Numbered from the stretch's first letter, positions 24,907 through 37,524 are shown. The stretch is 64,000 nucleotides of DNA from Flavobacterium sp. W4I14 (GCA_030817875.1 JAUSZU010000001.1:248001-312000), one strand, 5' to 3'. Numbers and translations are program-made. Notes: generated by a model from the letters alone, not told the origin.

Positions 24907-27684
24907 ATGAATAAACGATTACAAATGCTGTTTTTACTTCTTTTTTGTGCAGGCACCGCAAATGCCACAAAATTGAAAGGCCACGTTTACGATAAGCAAA
25001 CTGGAGAGGCCATTGTAGGTGCAACAGTGGTTTTAGAAAATCCAAGGCGCACAACCAATACCGGATTAGATGGTACTTTCGAATTTAAGGACGTAAAAGC
25101 GGGTGCTGCCAAAATTAGTGTAAGTTACATTACTTACAAAACCATCGAGAAAACCTTAGTGATATTGAAAGAGGATAACGATCACTTAAAGTTCTATATG
25201 GAGAGCGATTCGAAAAGCCTTGATGATATTACCATTAAATCGAATGCAGTTAGTTCTACTGATCAGGGTGCAAGGCGCCTGGAAAAAAATGCCCCACAGC
25301 TAATGAATATCGTATCAGGAAGATCGATTGAGATTTCGCCGGATTTAACGGTAGCCAATGTAATGCAACGTATTTCGGGGGTGTCTATAGAGCGCAATAG
25401 CAATGGCGATGGGCAATATGCCATACTAAGAGGGATGGATAAACGCTACAATTATACTTTGGTAAATGGCGTGAAAATCCCAAGTCCAGATAATAAATAC
25501 CGTTATGTTCCACTTGATCTTTTTCCTGCCGACTTGCTTGATCGTTTAGAGGTGTATAAAACGCTTACCCCAAATTTAGAGGGCGATGCTATTGGCGGTG
25601 CAATTAATATGGTGATGAAAAACGCTCCAGGCTTATTGCAGGTAAATGCCAATGTTTCTACAGGTTATAGCCAATTGTTTTTCGACCGTAAGTTTGCCAG
25701 TTACGATGCTTCAGGTATTAATTATAAATCGCCTTACGAAATAAACGGGAAAAACTACAATGCTACACAAAACGATTTTAGTAAGGGAACACTCGATTAT
25801 AAATATAAAAATCCTGCACCTAATTTAATCGGAAGCCTATCCTTAAGTAAACGCTTTTTGGATAATAAGTTAGGAGTGGTGCTGGCAGGAAGTTATCAGA
25901 ATACCTACCGTGGCAGCAACAGTACTTTTTACAATAATTCGGTTGTAGGCATCGATCCGTATGCCAAAATTACCAGCAAAAGTTACCGTGAGCTTTCCGA
26001 ACAGCAGCAACGCACAGGTTTACATGGAAAAATTGATTATGTTTTTAACAAAGACCACCAGATCAGTTTGTACAATGTATACGTTAACCTAAAAAATCAG
26101 CAGATTAGAGATGCTCTAACTACTACCTATAATGGGGTTTATAATCCAACAGCTGGGAATGCAGAATTGGTTTACGATACCCGCAGCCGCTTAACCGAGC
26201 AACAGATTTATAATACTACGCTTCATGGCGACCATAAATTTTTTGATGATAAATTTAAAGTACAATGGTCGGCTGTTTATTCTTCGGCCAAAAACGATGT
26301 ACCCGAAAATACAAGTATCAGTTTAAATGGGATAGAGCAGAATTTTCAAAGCAAACGTACCAGTTTGGTCAATACTAATCCGGTTACCCGTAGATGGGAA
26401 CGTAATACTGATGAGGACTTAGCTGGCTACCTGGATCTGACTTACCAGGTTTTGACTGGCGAACATAAACTGGATATTATGGCCGGAGGTTTATATCGCG
26501 ATAAACAAAGAAGCAGTTTCTTTAACAACTACAATCTGGCCCCAAGCGCAGCCAATGCATTTGATCTTTACGGTGTGAATTTTCAAGATTATGCCGATTT
26601 AAACCTCGTGGTGAGTAATTCTACAGGAGCAGTCGCTAATGCATTAACCTACGATGCAAGTGAAAAAATAGCGGCTGGATATGGAATGTTTAAATATAAT
26701 TCGGCTAAATTAGAAGTGATAGGAGGGTTAAGAGTAGAGCATACCAATCAGGGTTATAACCTGCTTTTTCCTGCAGGCGAGGCTTTTCCAAAAGGAAATC
26801 AGATTTATACTGATCTGCTGCCCAGTTTAACCGCAAAATACTTCTTAAGTGCAAAAGCCCAATTACATGCGTCTTATTATAAAGCCCTTAACCGCCCTGG
26901 TTTTTATGAAATTGTTCCTGGAAAAGTAGTGAATGAAGATTTTGTAGAGCGTGGTAATGTGAACCTGCAACGTGCCTTAGCCGATAATTTCGATTTACGT
27001 TACGAACTTTTTCCGGGCGCTTCAGAACAATTGTTGGTTGGTGCTTTTTATAAGCGGATCAAAAATCCTATTGAATATACCTTTCAGGCTGATGCCGTTC
27101 GTGGACAAGACACTTTTTATACGCCAGGAAACTTTGGTACGGCCAATAATTATGGTGCGGAGGTAGATTATATCAAATATTTCAGCAAAATAGGCGTGAA
27201 GGCCAATTATACCTATACCCATTCGCGTATTAACACCACTAAAACCACCAGGTTTATCAATAGTGCCACAGGAGATACAGAACCAGCCAACGTTAGCCAG
27301 GAACGCCCGCTTTACGGTCAGTCAGCGCATATTGCCAACTTATCGTTATTGTTTAAAGACACTAAAAAAGGCTGGGATATTCAGCTTGCAGGTGCCTATA
27401 CAGGACCACGCATCAACACAGTTTCTCAATTCTTAAATAACGATTTGTGGCAGGAAGGATTTGTACAGATGGATGCTTCAGCCGAGAAACGTTTTAAAGG
27501 CGGTATCAGTGTTTTTGTAAAAGCCAATAACATCTTAAATACGCCAACAAAATTATTTATAAAAGGTACAAACCCAGCAAATAACGATATCAAAGAAGAT
27601 TTGGTTAAAAATGGAAACACCTTGATCAGAAGTGATTATTATGGCCAAAACTACCTTGTTGGCTTCAGATATAAGTTTAATTAA
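24907..27684 (+). CDS. TonB-dependent outer-membrane receptor, predicted phytate-locus transporter
   Basis: The product is 925 aa with a signal peptide to about residue 20 (FCAGTANA). A CarboxypepD_reg-like domain follows (GHVYDKQTGEAIVGATVVLE), then a TonB plug (VANVMQRISGVSIERNSNGDG, AILRGMDKRYNYTLVNGVKI, LEGDAIGGAINMVMK) and a long barrel. Neither SusD nor an STN domain accompanies it. Because it precedes a beta-helix lipoprotein and a beta-propeller phytase gene, its cargo may be inositol phosphates or released phosphate/inositol. TonB receptor genes next to such phytase genes have been noted in other bacteria. The substrate assignment is inference. Confidence 0.9.
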   Translation: MNKRLQMLFLLLFCAGTANATKLKGHVYDKQTGEAIVGATVVLENPRRTTNTGLDGTFEFKDVKAGAAKISVSYITYKTIEKTLVILKEDNDHLKFYMESDSKSLDDITIKSNAVSSTDQGARRLEKNAPQLMNIVSGRSIEISPDLTVANVMQRISGVSIERNSNGDGQYAILRGMDKRYNYTLVNGVKIPSPDNKYRYVPLDLFPADLLDRLEVYKTLTPNLEGDAIGGAINMVMKNAPGLLQVNANVSTGYSQLFFDRKFASYDASGINYKSPYEINGKNYNATQNDFSKGTLDYKYKNPAPNLIGSLSLSKRFLDNKLGVVLAGSYQNTYRGSNSTFYNNSVVGIDPYAKITSKSYRELSEQQQRTGLHGKIDYVFNKDHQISLYNVYVNLKNQQIRDALTTTYNGVYNPTAGNAELVYDTRSRLTEQQIYNTTLHGDHKFFDDKFKVQWSAVYSSAKNDVPENTSISLNGIEQNFQSKRTSLVNTNPVTRRWERNTDEDLAGYLDLTYQVLTGEHKLDIMAGGLYRDKQRSSFFNNYNLAPSAANAFDLYGVNFQDYADLNLVVSNSTGAVANALTYDASEKIAAGYGMFKYNSAKLEVIGGLRVEHTNQGYNLLFPAGEAFPKGNQIYTDLLPSLTAKYFLSAKAQLHASYYKALNRPGFYEIVPGKVVNEDFVERGNVNLQRALADNFDLRYELFPGASEQLLVGAFYKRIKNPIEYTFQADAVRGQDTFYTPGNFGTANNYGAEVDYIKYFSKIGVKANYTYTHSRINTTKTTRFINSATGDTEPANVSQERPLYGQSAHIANLSLLFKDTKKGWDIQLAGAYTGPRINTVSQFLNNDLWQEGFVQMDASAEKRFKGGISVFVKANNILNTPTKLFIKGTNPANNDIKEDLVKNGNTLIRSDYYGQNYLVGFRYKFN

Positions 27685-27706
27685 TAGAATTTAAAGATAC
27701 AAAGAC

Positions 27707-28967
27707 ATGAAATCGAATCAGATTTTTAAATTGATGATCCTGGTGGTGTTAGCCTTGGCAGGATGTGAGAAAGCCAATATACATGTAGATACCAGTGCTG
27801 TTGATGGTTCGGCAATTGGAGAGGTTTCTGGAGTTTGGGCTAAAGGCAGTACGCAGGTAATTAAAGGCGATATCGTAATCCCGGAAGGGAAAACGTTAAC
27901 GATTGAAGAAGGGGTAACGGTGCTGATGGATACGGTTGCGAAACCAGAGATTATTATAAAAGGAAATTTGTATGCTTTAGGCACTACAGAGAACCCTATT
28001 AAAATTTACAGTAAACGATTTTTACAAAACGCCGTCAACCAAATTTGGTAAACTCTGGGGCGGTATTTTGGCTGGTCCAACATGCGAGGAACTGGTGCTC
28101 GATCATGTAATTCTAGAATATGGCGGTGCTAAAACATCCGACGCTTCCACTTCGGTAAAAATGGGTCTGTATAAGGCCGTTGCAGGCGAAAGTTTGCCAG
28201 CGCTTTGGTTTGCCAATGCCAGAGGCAGATTGGTGGTTCAAAATAGTGCCATCAGAAATTTTCAGGAAGATTGTACTTATATTGAGGGTGGAAGAATCAT
28301 TTTTGCCAATAATGTGTTTTATACGACTGGTGTAACAGGAGGAGAAGCCATGAACTTTAAATCGGGCTGTTTGGCTGATATAGCCTATAATTTGGTTTAC
28401 AGCACCAATACCAATGCCTTAAAACTATCTAACACCGGAGATAAAACGCCACAAACGTATATTATTGCTTACAACAATACAGTGGTGAATACAGGCTGGA
28501 GAAGACCAACTGCGAAAGGCGGATCAATCTGGCTGGAAAGTAATGTGCGTGCAGATCTGTATAATAATCTTTTTGCCAATACCCGTTTTGGTGTAAAAAG
28601 AGATCCAAAAAAGCCTGAAGATAACCGTTCTGCTTACAGCAATAACTGGTATTATGGTTTCGATCAGGCTACCGTAAATCAGTTTCAGCCAACCGGCGAT
28701 ATTGTAGGCGGTAAAAACGATGTGATTAGTAATGTTGCCGGAGCAAATGACCCTAAATTTGTGAATTATCCTTTAAATACAGCGGTTACCAATGCCGATT
28801 TCAATACCGCATGGGATTTTCACCTTCAAGGCAACTCGCCAGCTTTGGGTAAAGGCATCACCAACTTTACCCGCCATCACCAGGCCGGAATTATAATGAA
28901 AAATGGTATCACCTATAGCTCACCTTCACCATCAACATTTGTTGGTGCATACGGAACTAAAATATAA
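27707..28967 (+). pseudogene. Right-handed beta-helix lipoprotein, disrupted by a +1 frameshift at 28019-28023
   Basis: The first part (27707-28051) has a lipobox (LVVLALAGC) and begins a parallel beta-helix (VIKGDIVIPEGKTLTIEEGV). The second part continues in another frame (KTPSTKFGKLWGGILAGPTC and onward), with rungs such as RIIFANNVFY and IAYNNTVVN, to the stop at 28967. Deleting one base of the five-T run at 28019-28023 joins the two into one protein of about 419 aa. It may be intact in the cell if this is a consensus error. Such surface lipoproteins often serve as binding partners of TonB receptors. It lies between the receptor and phytase genes; its function is unknown. Confidence 0.8.
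28019..28023. other. Frameshift site in the beta-helix lipoprotein gene (T5 homopolymer)
   Basis: With four Ts the reading becomes KRFYKTPSTKFGKLWGG, joining both halves. The next start-like codon in the second frame is a TTG inside the beta-helix, so the second half is not an independent gene. Confidence 0.75.
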
Positions 28968-28968
28968 A

Positions 28969-30048
28969 ATGAAATATAACAATATATTAAAACTTGCCGC
29001 TTTTGCGGTTCTAAGCCTGACCATTTCTTGTAATGGAGGCGCACAAAACGGAAGTAGTACAGCAATAAAGCCCTTATACGTATCCGATCCTGTCGATTTT
29101 GATACTGACGATCCTGCGATCTGGGTAAACCCGAACGATCCAGCGCAGTCTTTGGTAATTGGTACCGATAAAGATAGCAGTGGCGGCTTATATGTTTTCG
29201 ATCTGAAAGGCAAAACCGTCAAGTCTAAAACCGTAAAAGGTTTAAAGCGACCAAACAATGTTGATATTGCCTATGGTTTGTTGTTGGCTGGGAAAAAAAC
29301 AGATATTGCCGTAACCACAGAACGTTACACGCATAAACTACGTATATTTTCGCTTCCCGATATGAAAGCAATCGATAATGGTGGCATTCCTGTTTTTGTT
29401 GGCGAAACAGAGGCAGAGTACCGCGATTTGATGGGGATTTCGATGTATACCGATCCGAGTGGAAAAATTTATGCAATTGTTGGTCGTAAAACGGGGCCTA
29501 AAAACGGAGGTTATCTTTGGCAATACCTGTTAACCGATGATGGAAAAGGCAATGTTAAAGCAGATTTAGTGCGGAAATTTGGCCTGTACAGTGGCAAAAA
29601 GGAAATAGAAGCCATTGCTGTTGATAACGAACTGGGTTATGTTTATTATTGCGATGAGCAGGTTGGTGTACGCAAGTATTATGCAGACCCGGCCAAAGGA
29701 AATGAAGAACTGGCACTGTTTGGGCAGGGCGATTTTGCTGTCGACAATGAAGGGATTGCTATTTATAAAACTTCAGGGAATAAAGGCTATATCCTTGTAT
29801 CCGATCAAGGGGCTAAACAGTTAAAAGTGTATGATCGGATGGCTAAAGCCAATACTGCTCATCCACATCCTTTGTTAACTACCATTAAATATTCAGCTAA
29901 TCAAACCGATGGTATTGATGTGGTTTCAGCTCCTTTAAATAATGATTTTAAACACGGTTTGTTGGTGGCTATGAGCGATGATAAAACCTTTCATTTTTAC
30001 AGATGGGAAGATATAGCTGGCAAAAAATTGACTAGTGTAAATCCATAA
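28969..30048 (+). CDS. Beta-propeller phytase (3-phytase family), lipoprotein
   Basis: The product is 359 aa. I use the ATG at 28969-28971, one base after the upstream stop, because it starts a lipoprotein signal (AFAVLSLTISC). The six-bladed phytase propeller is recognisable: DTDDPAIWVNPNDPAQSLVIGTD, GGLYVFDLKGK, RPNNVDIAYGL, IEAIAVDNELGYVYYCDEQ and DNEGIAIYKT. Acidic residues in these loops are the calcium and phosphate ligands in the family. It hydrolyses phytate to lower inositol phosphates and phosphate, here probably on the outer membrane surface. It is the last gene of the operon; repeat DNA starts 5 bp after its stop. Confidence 0.92.
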   Translation: MKYNNILKLAAFAVLSLTISCNGGAQNGSSTAIKPLYVSDPVDFDTDDPAIWVNPNDPAQSLVIGTDKDSSGGLYVFDLKGKTVKSKTVKGLKRPNNVDIAYGLLLAGKKTDIAVTTERYTHKLRIFSLPDMKAIDNGGIPVFVGETEAEYRDLMGISMYTDPSGKIYAIVGRKTGPKNGGYLWQYLLTDDGKGNVKADLVRKFGLYSGKKEIEAIAVDNELGYVYYCDEQVGVRKYYADPAKGNEELALFGQGDFAVDNEGIAIYKTSGNKGYILVSDQGAKQLKVYDRMAKANTAHPHPLLTTIKYSANQTDGIDVVSAPLNNDFKHGLLVAMSDDKTFHFYRWEDIAGKKLTSVNP

Positions 30049-30053
30049 CATTA

Positions 30054-30100
30054 AGAGCCTGCTTAAAAATTAAGTAAAATTATTCGTATGTCAGTCTGAG
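30054..30100. repeat. Family C repeat, copy 1 (47 bp; MITE-end-like)
   Basis: It starts AGAGCCTGCTTAAA after a TAA trinucleotide and ends gtcagtctgag. Its reverse complement matches 51401-51448, the right end of the element at 50981-51448, with very few differences. No partner terminus was found to the right, so this may be a solo or truncated end. Confidence 0.75.
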
Positions 30101-30168
30101 GGATAATTTATTTATAAAAATCAATATTAATGACAGGAGAATTTAAAAAATTAAATCTCCTCAGATTA

Positions 30169-30319
30169 TCGTCATTGCGAGAAGGCTTTTTCAGCCGACG
30201 AAGCAATCTTACAACTATCGCTAGTAGCGAGCGCTTTAAGATTATTCATTTTTGCAGTTGTTTTTAAAGGCATTCATGAGCTCGCTTCGTTCGGTTATCT
30301 TCGTGCCTCGCAATGACGA
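30169..30319. repeat. REP-like inverted repeat, family A, copy 3 (151 bp)
   Basis: The same 13-bp outer arms as in copies 1 and 2 enclose a longer and more diverged centre (cagccgacgaagcaatctta ... gcttcgttcggttatcttcg). Its left half matches the right half of the other copies, so it is inverted relative to them. Confidence 0.8.
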
Positions 30320-30581
30320 TCTTTCTATTTGGGCTGTCAATGGTAGCGTATTCGAAGACCATTCTCAATATTGCTGTAAAAACTTAAACAGGCGCCAACA
30401 TTTGTTTTTTGGAAAGCAATTGCAGGAGCATTTAGGGCTGTTCAGTCCTGCTCCCGTTTCTGCCAATTTGAAGGAAATCGGCATCTCGCTTCGATCAGGT
30501 TTAGGAGGCATGAATAGTACTGCTATTATGGGTGAAATAAACTCCTGCCCGCAGATGACCAGTATCGTTAAGTTAAGCGGT

Positions 30582-30652
30582 TTTAACCACAGATGCGCAC
30601 AGATAAACACGGATTTCCATATCTGTGTGCATCCTTTTTATCTGTGGTTAAA
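30582..30652. repeat. 71-bp inverted repeat with TTTAACCACAGAT arms
   Basis: Perfect 13-bp arms TTTAACCACAGAT (30582-30594) and ATCTGTGGTTAAA (30640-30652) enclose further complementary blocks (gcgcacagata, atctgtgtgcat). It could form a long hairpin downstream of both flanking genes. Confidence 0.7.
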
Positions 30653-30784
30653 TCATTTTTGCTTATGGTGAAAAGTTGACCTTATTGACATAAACCCTTG
30701 CCCGTTGCAGGCGGGCAACTAATGTAGTTAAGTTAAGTAAAAAACAAAAAAGTATTGTCATCCTGTCCAAAGGACTCCTACGGA

Positions 30785-30842
30785 GAGCCTGTCGAAGGAC
30801 AAATGTTTTTTTTTTAGACTAGTAAAGGTCTTCGACAGGCTC
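30785..30842. repeat. 58-bp REP-like inverted repeat with GAGCCTGTCGAAG arms
   Basis: The arms GAGCCTGTCGAAG (30785-30797) and CTTCGACAGGCTC (30830-30842) are perfect. The flanks gtcatcctg on the left and agactgacag on the right are the usual partners of this REP type, seen again at 41762-42200 and 51389-51411. Confidence 0.75.
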
Positions 30843-30973
30843 AGACTGACAGCGCCTACGAGATGTCTCAAGTTGCGGTCGTCACCATGACCTGTAGTGA
30901 AACGGAAAGCTACGAAGTAAATCGAGCTTTAAGCGAGCTCACCGAAGTTAATTAGCAGTCAGATGAGATTGAT

Positions 30974-31870
30974 CTATACCGCAATATTATTCGATAATTT
31001 ATACTCAGATGGCGTAATTCCGGTCTGTTTTTTGAAAAACTTACCGAAAAAAGAAGAGTTGCTAAAGCGCAGTTCCATAGCCACCTCCGAAATATTCATA
31101 ACATGGCTGGTTAACAGTAGTTTCGCCTCTCTGATCACCATTTCGTCAATAACTTCCCCCGCTGTTCTATCGGTTACCTGTTTAACAACCTGCGATAAAT
31201 GCCTTGGCGTGATGCGTAAACAGTTGGCATAATAAATTACACGTTTTTCCTTCTTAAAGTTTTCCGATACCAACGATAAAAACCGATTGGTGAGTTCTGT
31301 CTTGCTATCGTGAGCAAAAGGTATTGGATCTTTCCGTTTATTCTTTAACAAAAAGAGGTCGTATAAAAGCTCTAGGAAGCTATTGTGCACAATATTTTTA
31401 ATCTGCGGGGTATCTTTAGGTACATTCAGCTTTTTGTGCAGGGCGAGCATGTCGTAGTAAATGAATGTATATTCTTCTTTTGATAATGAAAATTTATGAG
31501 TAGGATCGTTCTGGAACATTCTGTAAGCTTCTCCACTATTAAAGAATACCCCCTTGGTTTTTAAATAATTTTTATTAAAATGGATGCTGATGAAAGAAAC
31601 ATCACTGTTGTCCTTAATCTCATAAACGGCATGTGGAAAAATGAGTAGAATATCTCTGTGATTTAATACATGCTCTACAAAATTTATCCGAAGGTTCATC
31701 TTTCCCTTGGTGACCAGAATTAGGGCATAACTCGATACCCGGAAAGGTTCCGAACTGCAATAACGCGGATCACTGCTATGGTGGATTTTTGCCATCAATC
31801 CATCATTTAAAGAAAGTGCTTCCTCGTGGTTTTTTTCTGAAAAAGTTTTATTGAGTAACTCTTGTTGCAT
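30974..31870 (-). CDS. AraC-family transcriptional regulator
   Basis: The product is 298 aa. An N-terminal cupin-like sensing domain (residues about 40-150: YALILVTKGKMNLRINF, DILLIFPHAVYEI) precedes a helical linker and a C-terminal double HTH (about 200-295: VIYYANCLRITPRHLSQVVKQVTDR and the AraC signature MELRFSNSSFFGKFFKKQTGITPSEYK). It is divergent from the sphingolipid cluster, 540 bp away, so control of that cluster is possible but unproved. The ligand is unknown. Confidence 0.92.
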   Translation of the reverse strand: MQQELLNKTFSEKNHEEALSLNDGLMAKIHHSSDPRYCSSEPFRVSSYALILVTKGKMNLRINFVEHVLNHRDILLIFPHAVYEIKDNSDVSFISIHFNKNYLKTKGVFFNSGEAYRMFQNDPTHKFSLSKEEYTFIYYDMLALHKKLNVPKDTPQIKNIVHNSFLELLYDLFLLKNKRKDPIPFAHDSKTELTNRFLSLVSENFKKEKRVIYYANCLRITPRHLSQVVKQVTDRTAGEVIDEMVIREAKLLLTSHVMNISEVAMELRFSNSSFFGKFFKKQTGITPSEYKLSNNIAV

Positions 31871-34730
<2,860 letters not shown>

Positions 34731-34734
<4 letters not shown>

Positions 34735-35720
34735 AAAAGCGGGTGTTGATTACAGGAGCGACAGGATTTGTAGGGTATCACCTGATAAAATCTGCTTTGG
34801 CGAATGATCTCGAAGTGTATGCAAATGTACGTCAATCGGCAAATGCAGCACATCTTAAAGATTTTCCGATCAACTATGTTGACCTTGATCTTTCTTCCAT
34901 ATACCTGTTGAAGGAAAATATAGAGGAAAAAAGATACGATTACATCGTGCATGCAGCTGCGGTAACCAAGGCCAAAAAACTCGATGATTACAATCAGGTA
35001 AATGCCATTTATACCCGGAACCTGGCTTTGGCGGCTTCAAAATCGGCACATAGCATAAAGAAATTCGTATTTATCAGCAGTTTGGCAGCACTGGGCCCTT
35101 TAAATCGGAAAAATGAAAAACTGACAGATATGGGGGCGTCAAATCCGGTGACCAATTATGGGATCAGCAAAGCGCTTGCCGAAACATACTTGGCTCAGAT
35201 TCCGAATCTGCCCCTAATCACCTTCAGGCCTACCGCAGTATATGGGCCGAGAGAGAAAGACATTTTCATATTGATTAAAACCATTAAAGCAGGGCTGGAG
35301 CTGTATATCGGCAAACAGGAGCAGGAACTGAGCTTTGTGTACGCCACCGATTTGGCGAATATCATTATAAAAGCACTTGCATCTGATGTTGTTGGCAAAA
35401 GTTATAACATTTCTGATGGGTCAGTTTATAGCCGTTCTGCACTAGCTAGCCATGTGCGTAAGGCCTTAAACAAAAAAACGTTGACGGTGAATGTGCCTGT
35501 GCAAATGATTAAGGGCCTTGCCTGGTCGATGGAACGTTTGTATGGCGTATTTAATAAGATTCCTGCTTTAAATGTAGATAAGATAAAAGAACTCACCGCC
35601 CTCAATTGGGGCTGCGACATTAAAAATATTCAGAACGACTTTGGTTTTGTGCCTCAATTCGGACTCGAACAAGGGCTTAATGAAACCATAAACTGGTACC
35701 GTAAAAACAATTGGTTATAA
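34731..35720 (+). CDS. cerR: NAD-dependent epimerase-type extended SDR, candidate 3-ketosphinganine reductase
   Basis: The product is 329 aa. The cofactor motif TGATGFVGYHL is at the N-terminus, the active-site serine lies in FVFISSLAALGPL, and YGISKAL supplies the YxxxK pair. The substrate domain follows (ITFRPTAVYGPREKDIF). It is an extended SDR like CerR of Caulobacter, which reduces the keto group of the ceramide precursor. The position after spt and the GNAT gene, with an ATGA overlap, supports that role. A sugar epimerase function cannot be excluded from sequence alone. Confidence 0.85.
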
Positions 35721-35738
35721 GATTTTAAATAAAATAGA

Positions 35739-37064
35739 ATGAAACAACAAGTAAAAGCAGCTGAAGGCAAGCTGGGAATATTAATGCCAGGATTAGGCGC
35801 TGTAGCAACAACCATGATTGCCGGAGTTGCTGCAATTAAAAAAGGGATATCAAAACCTATCGGTTCGTTAACACAGATGGGTACCATCCGTTTGGGAAAA
35901 AGAACAGAAAAAAGAGAACCAAAAATTAAAGATTTTGTGCCTCTGGCTGGTCTTGAAGACTTAGTTTTCGGTGGTTGGGATGTTTATGAAGATAATGTTT
36001 ACGAAGCGGCAATGAATGCCCGCGTATTAGACGCTAATCTTTTGCGCGATGTACGCGAGGAATTACAGGCCATTAAACCGATGCGCGCTGCTTTCGACAG
36101 AAATTATGTAAAAAACCTTGATGGTAAATATGTAAAAGATCTCGATAACCGTTACGAACTGGCTTTAGCCGTAATGGAAGATATTAAAAACTTCAAAGCA
36201 GAAAACAATTGCGATCGTATAGTATTGGTGTGGTGTGGTTCTACCGAAATTTATTTCGAACCATCAGAAGTTCACGAATCGCTTGCTGCTTTTGAGCAGG
36301 GTTTAAGAGATAACGATTTGCGTATTGCACCAAGTATGATCTATGCTTATGCCGCATTAAAATTAGGAATTCCTTTCGCTAACGGAGCACCAAACTTAAC
36401 GGTTGATATTCCAGCCTTAATCGAACTGGCTAAAGAAACCGATACCCCAATTGCCGGTAAAGATTTTAAAACCGGTCAAACTTTAATGAAAACAATTTTG
36501 GCACCTGGTTTGGCAGCACGTTCGTTAGGTGTAAACGGTTGGTTTTCTGATAATATTTTAGGTAACCGCGATGGTTTGGTGTTAGATGATCCTGATAATT
36601 TTAAAACAAAAGAAGTATCTAAACTGGGGGTATTGGAAGATATCTTTAAACCAGAGGTTAACCCTGATTTGTATGGTGATATGTACCACAAAATCAGGAT
36701 CAACTATTATCCGCCTCACGGTGATAACAAAGAAAGCTGGGATAACATCGATATTTTCGGTTGGTTAGGTTATAAAATGCAGATCAAGATCAATTTCCTT
36801 TGTCGCGATTCGATTTTAGCCGCACCGATTGTATTAGATCTTGCTTTGTTTATCGATCTGGCTAAACGTGCAAACCTATCGGGCATTCAGGAATGGTTAT
36901 CATTCTACCTGAAATCGCCACAAACGATTCCAGGAGTACCTGCTGAAAACGACATTTTTAAACAGTTAATGAAACTTCAGAACACCTTACGTTACATCAT
37001 GGGCGAAGAATTGATCACCCATTTAGGTCAGGATTACGAAGAAGAACTGATAGAAACAGTATAG
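35739..37064 (+). CDS. ino1: Inositol-3-phosphate synthase (myo-inositol-1-phosphate synthase)
   Basis: The product is 441 aa. Typical MIPS segments are visible: the NAD loop LGIMPGLGAVATTMIAGV, GGWDVYEDNVYEAA, RIVLVWCGSTE, the catalytic-lysine region GKDFKTGQTLMKT and GVNGWFSDNILGNRDG, plus the late YYPPHGDNKESWDNIDIFGW. It converts glucose 6-phosphate to inositol 3-phosphate using NAD. Its presence in a lipid operon means the cell makes its own inositol headgroup precursor here. It is 18 bp after the reductase gene and shares a base with the next gene (TAGTG). Confidence 0.95.
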   Translation: MKQQVKAAEGKLGILMPGLGAVATTMIAGVAAIKKGISKPIGSLTQMGTIRLGKRTEKREPKIKDFVPLAGLEDLVFGGWDVYEDNVYEAAMNARVLDANLLRDVREELQAIKPMRAAFDRNYVKNLDGKYVKDLDNRYELALAVMEDIKNFKAENNCDRIVLVWCGSTEIYFEPSEVHESLAAFEQGLRDNDLRIAPSMIYAYAALKLGIPFANGAPNLTVDIPALIELAKETDTPIAGKDFKTGQTLMKTILAPGLAARSLGVNGWFSDNILGNRDGLVLDDPDNFKTKEVSKLGVLEDIFKPEVNPDLYGDMYHKIRINYYPPHGDNKESWDNIDIFGWLGYKMQIKINFLCRDSILAAPIVLDLALFIDLAKRANLSGIQEWLSFYLKSPQTIPGVPAENDIFKQLMKLQNTLRYIMGEELITHLGQDYEEELIETV

Positions 37065-37519
37065 TGTTTATCCACAAATTTCTTTCAACGGCTCTGGGAA
37101 TCGGGTATATCGGCAAGGGCGCAGGTACTTATGCTGCTATAGCAACCTGCATCTGCTGGCATCTTTTCCAGAGCCCTTATACCAACCCTTATTTATGGCC
37201 GGTGCTCTTCACTATGCTCATCGTGATATTGGGGGTAATGAGTGCCGATCGGGTTGAAGAGATTTGGGGGAAAGACCACGGTAGAGTGGTGATTGATGAA
37301 GTGGCTGGAATGTGCATCACCCTATTGTTTGTGCCTTTAAAATGGGAATACACCCTTATAGGACTTATTCTATTTAGGTTTTTTGATATCCTCAAGGCGC
37401 TTTACATCCGAAAACTCGAAGAATTACCAGGTGGTTGGGGGGTAATGGCAGATGATGTACTGGCTGGGATTTATGCAAATGTTATACTGCAACTGGTTGT
37501 TGCTTTAGCACTGTTTTAA
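37064..37519 (+). CDS. pgpA: PgpA-like phosphatase, candidate phosphatidylinositol-phosphate phosphatase
   Basis: The product is 151 aa, beginning at a GTG that overlaps the MIPS stop. It is a membrane protein with about four helices and the PgpA family signatures IGYIGKGAGTYAA, VVIDEVAGM (metal ligands) and LFRFFDILKA. The ending GWGVMADDVLAGIYANV is also typical. PgpA normally dephosphorylates phosphatidylglycerophosphate. In an inositol-lipid cluster the likely substrate is phosphatidylinositol phosphate made by the CDP-alcohol transferase, as shown for a comparable Bacteroides locus. That shift in substrate is inference for this gene. Confidence 0.85.
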   Translation: MFIHKFLSTALGIGYIGKGAGTYAAIATCICWHLFQSPYTNPYLWPVLFTMLIVILGVMSADRVEEIWGKDHGRVVIDEVAGMCITLLFVPLKWEYTLIGLILFRFFDILKALYIRKLEELPGGWGVMADDVLAGIYANVILQLVVALALF

Positions 37520-37524
37520 CCATA

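Larger units (their letters stand above)
30049..30973. other. 925-bp gene-free region made of several repeats
   Basis: Between phytase and the AraC gene lie a 47-bp MITE-end-like sequence (30054-30100), family A repeat copy 3 (30169-30319), a 71-bp inverted repeat with arms TTTAACCACAGAT (30582-30652) and a 58-bp inverted repeat with arms GAGCCTGTCGAAG (30785-30842). A 139-codon open frame through 30252-30671 crosses these repeats and lacks any domain. The stretch 30380-30560 is unexplained. Confidence 0.7.

Noticed and set aside
28068..28967. Independent gene starting at a TTG in the second half of the beta-helix lipoprotein
   Set aside because: It has no signal peptide, it starts in the middle of a beta-helix, and the upstream codons in this frame continue the protein. 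A frameshift explains it better.
30252..30671. 139-codon plus-strand open frame
   Set aside because: It runs through the family A repeat and the TTTAACCACAGAT inverted repeat, has no recognisable domain, and both strands are open over part of it.
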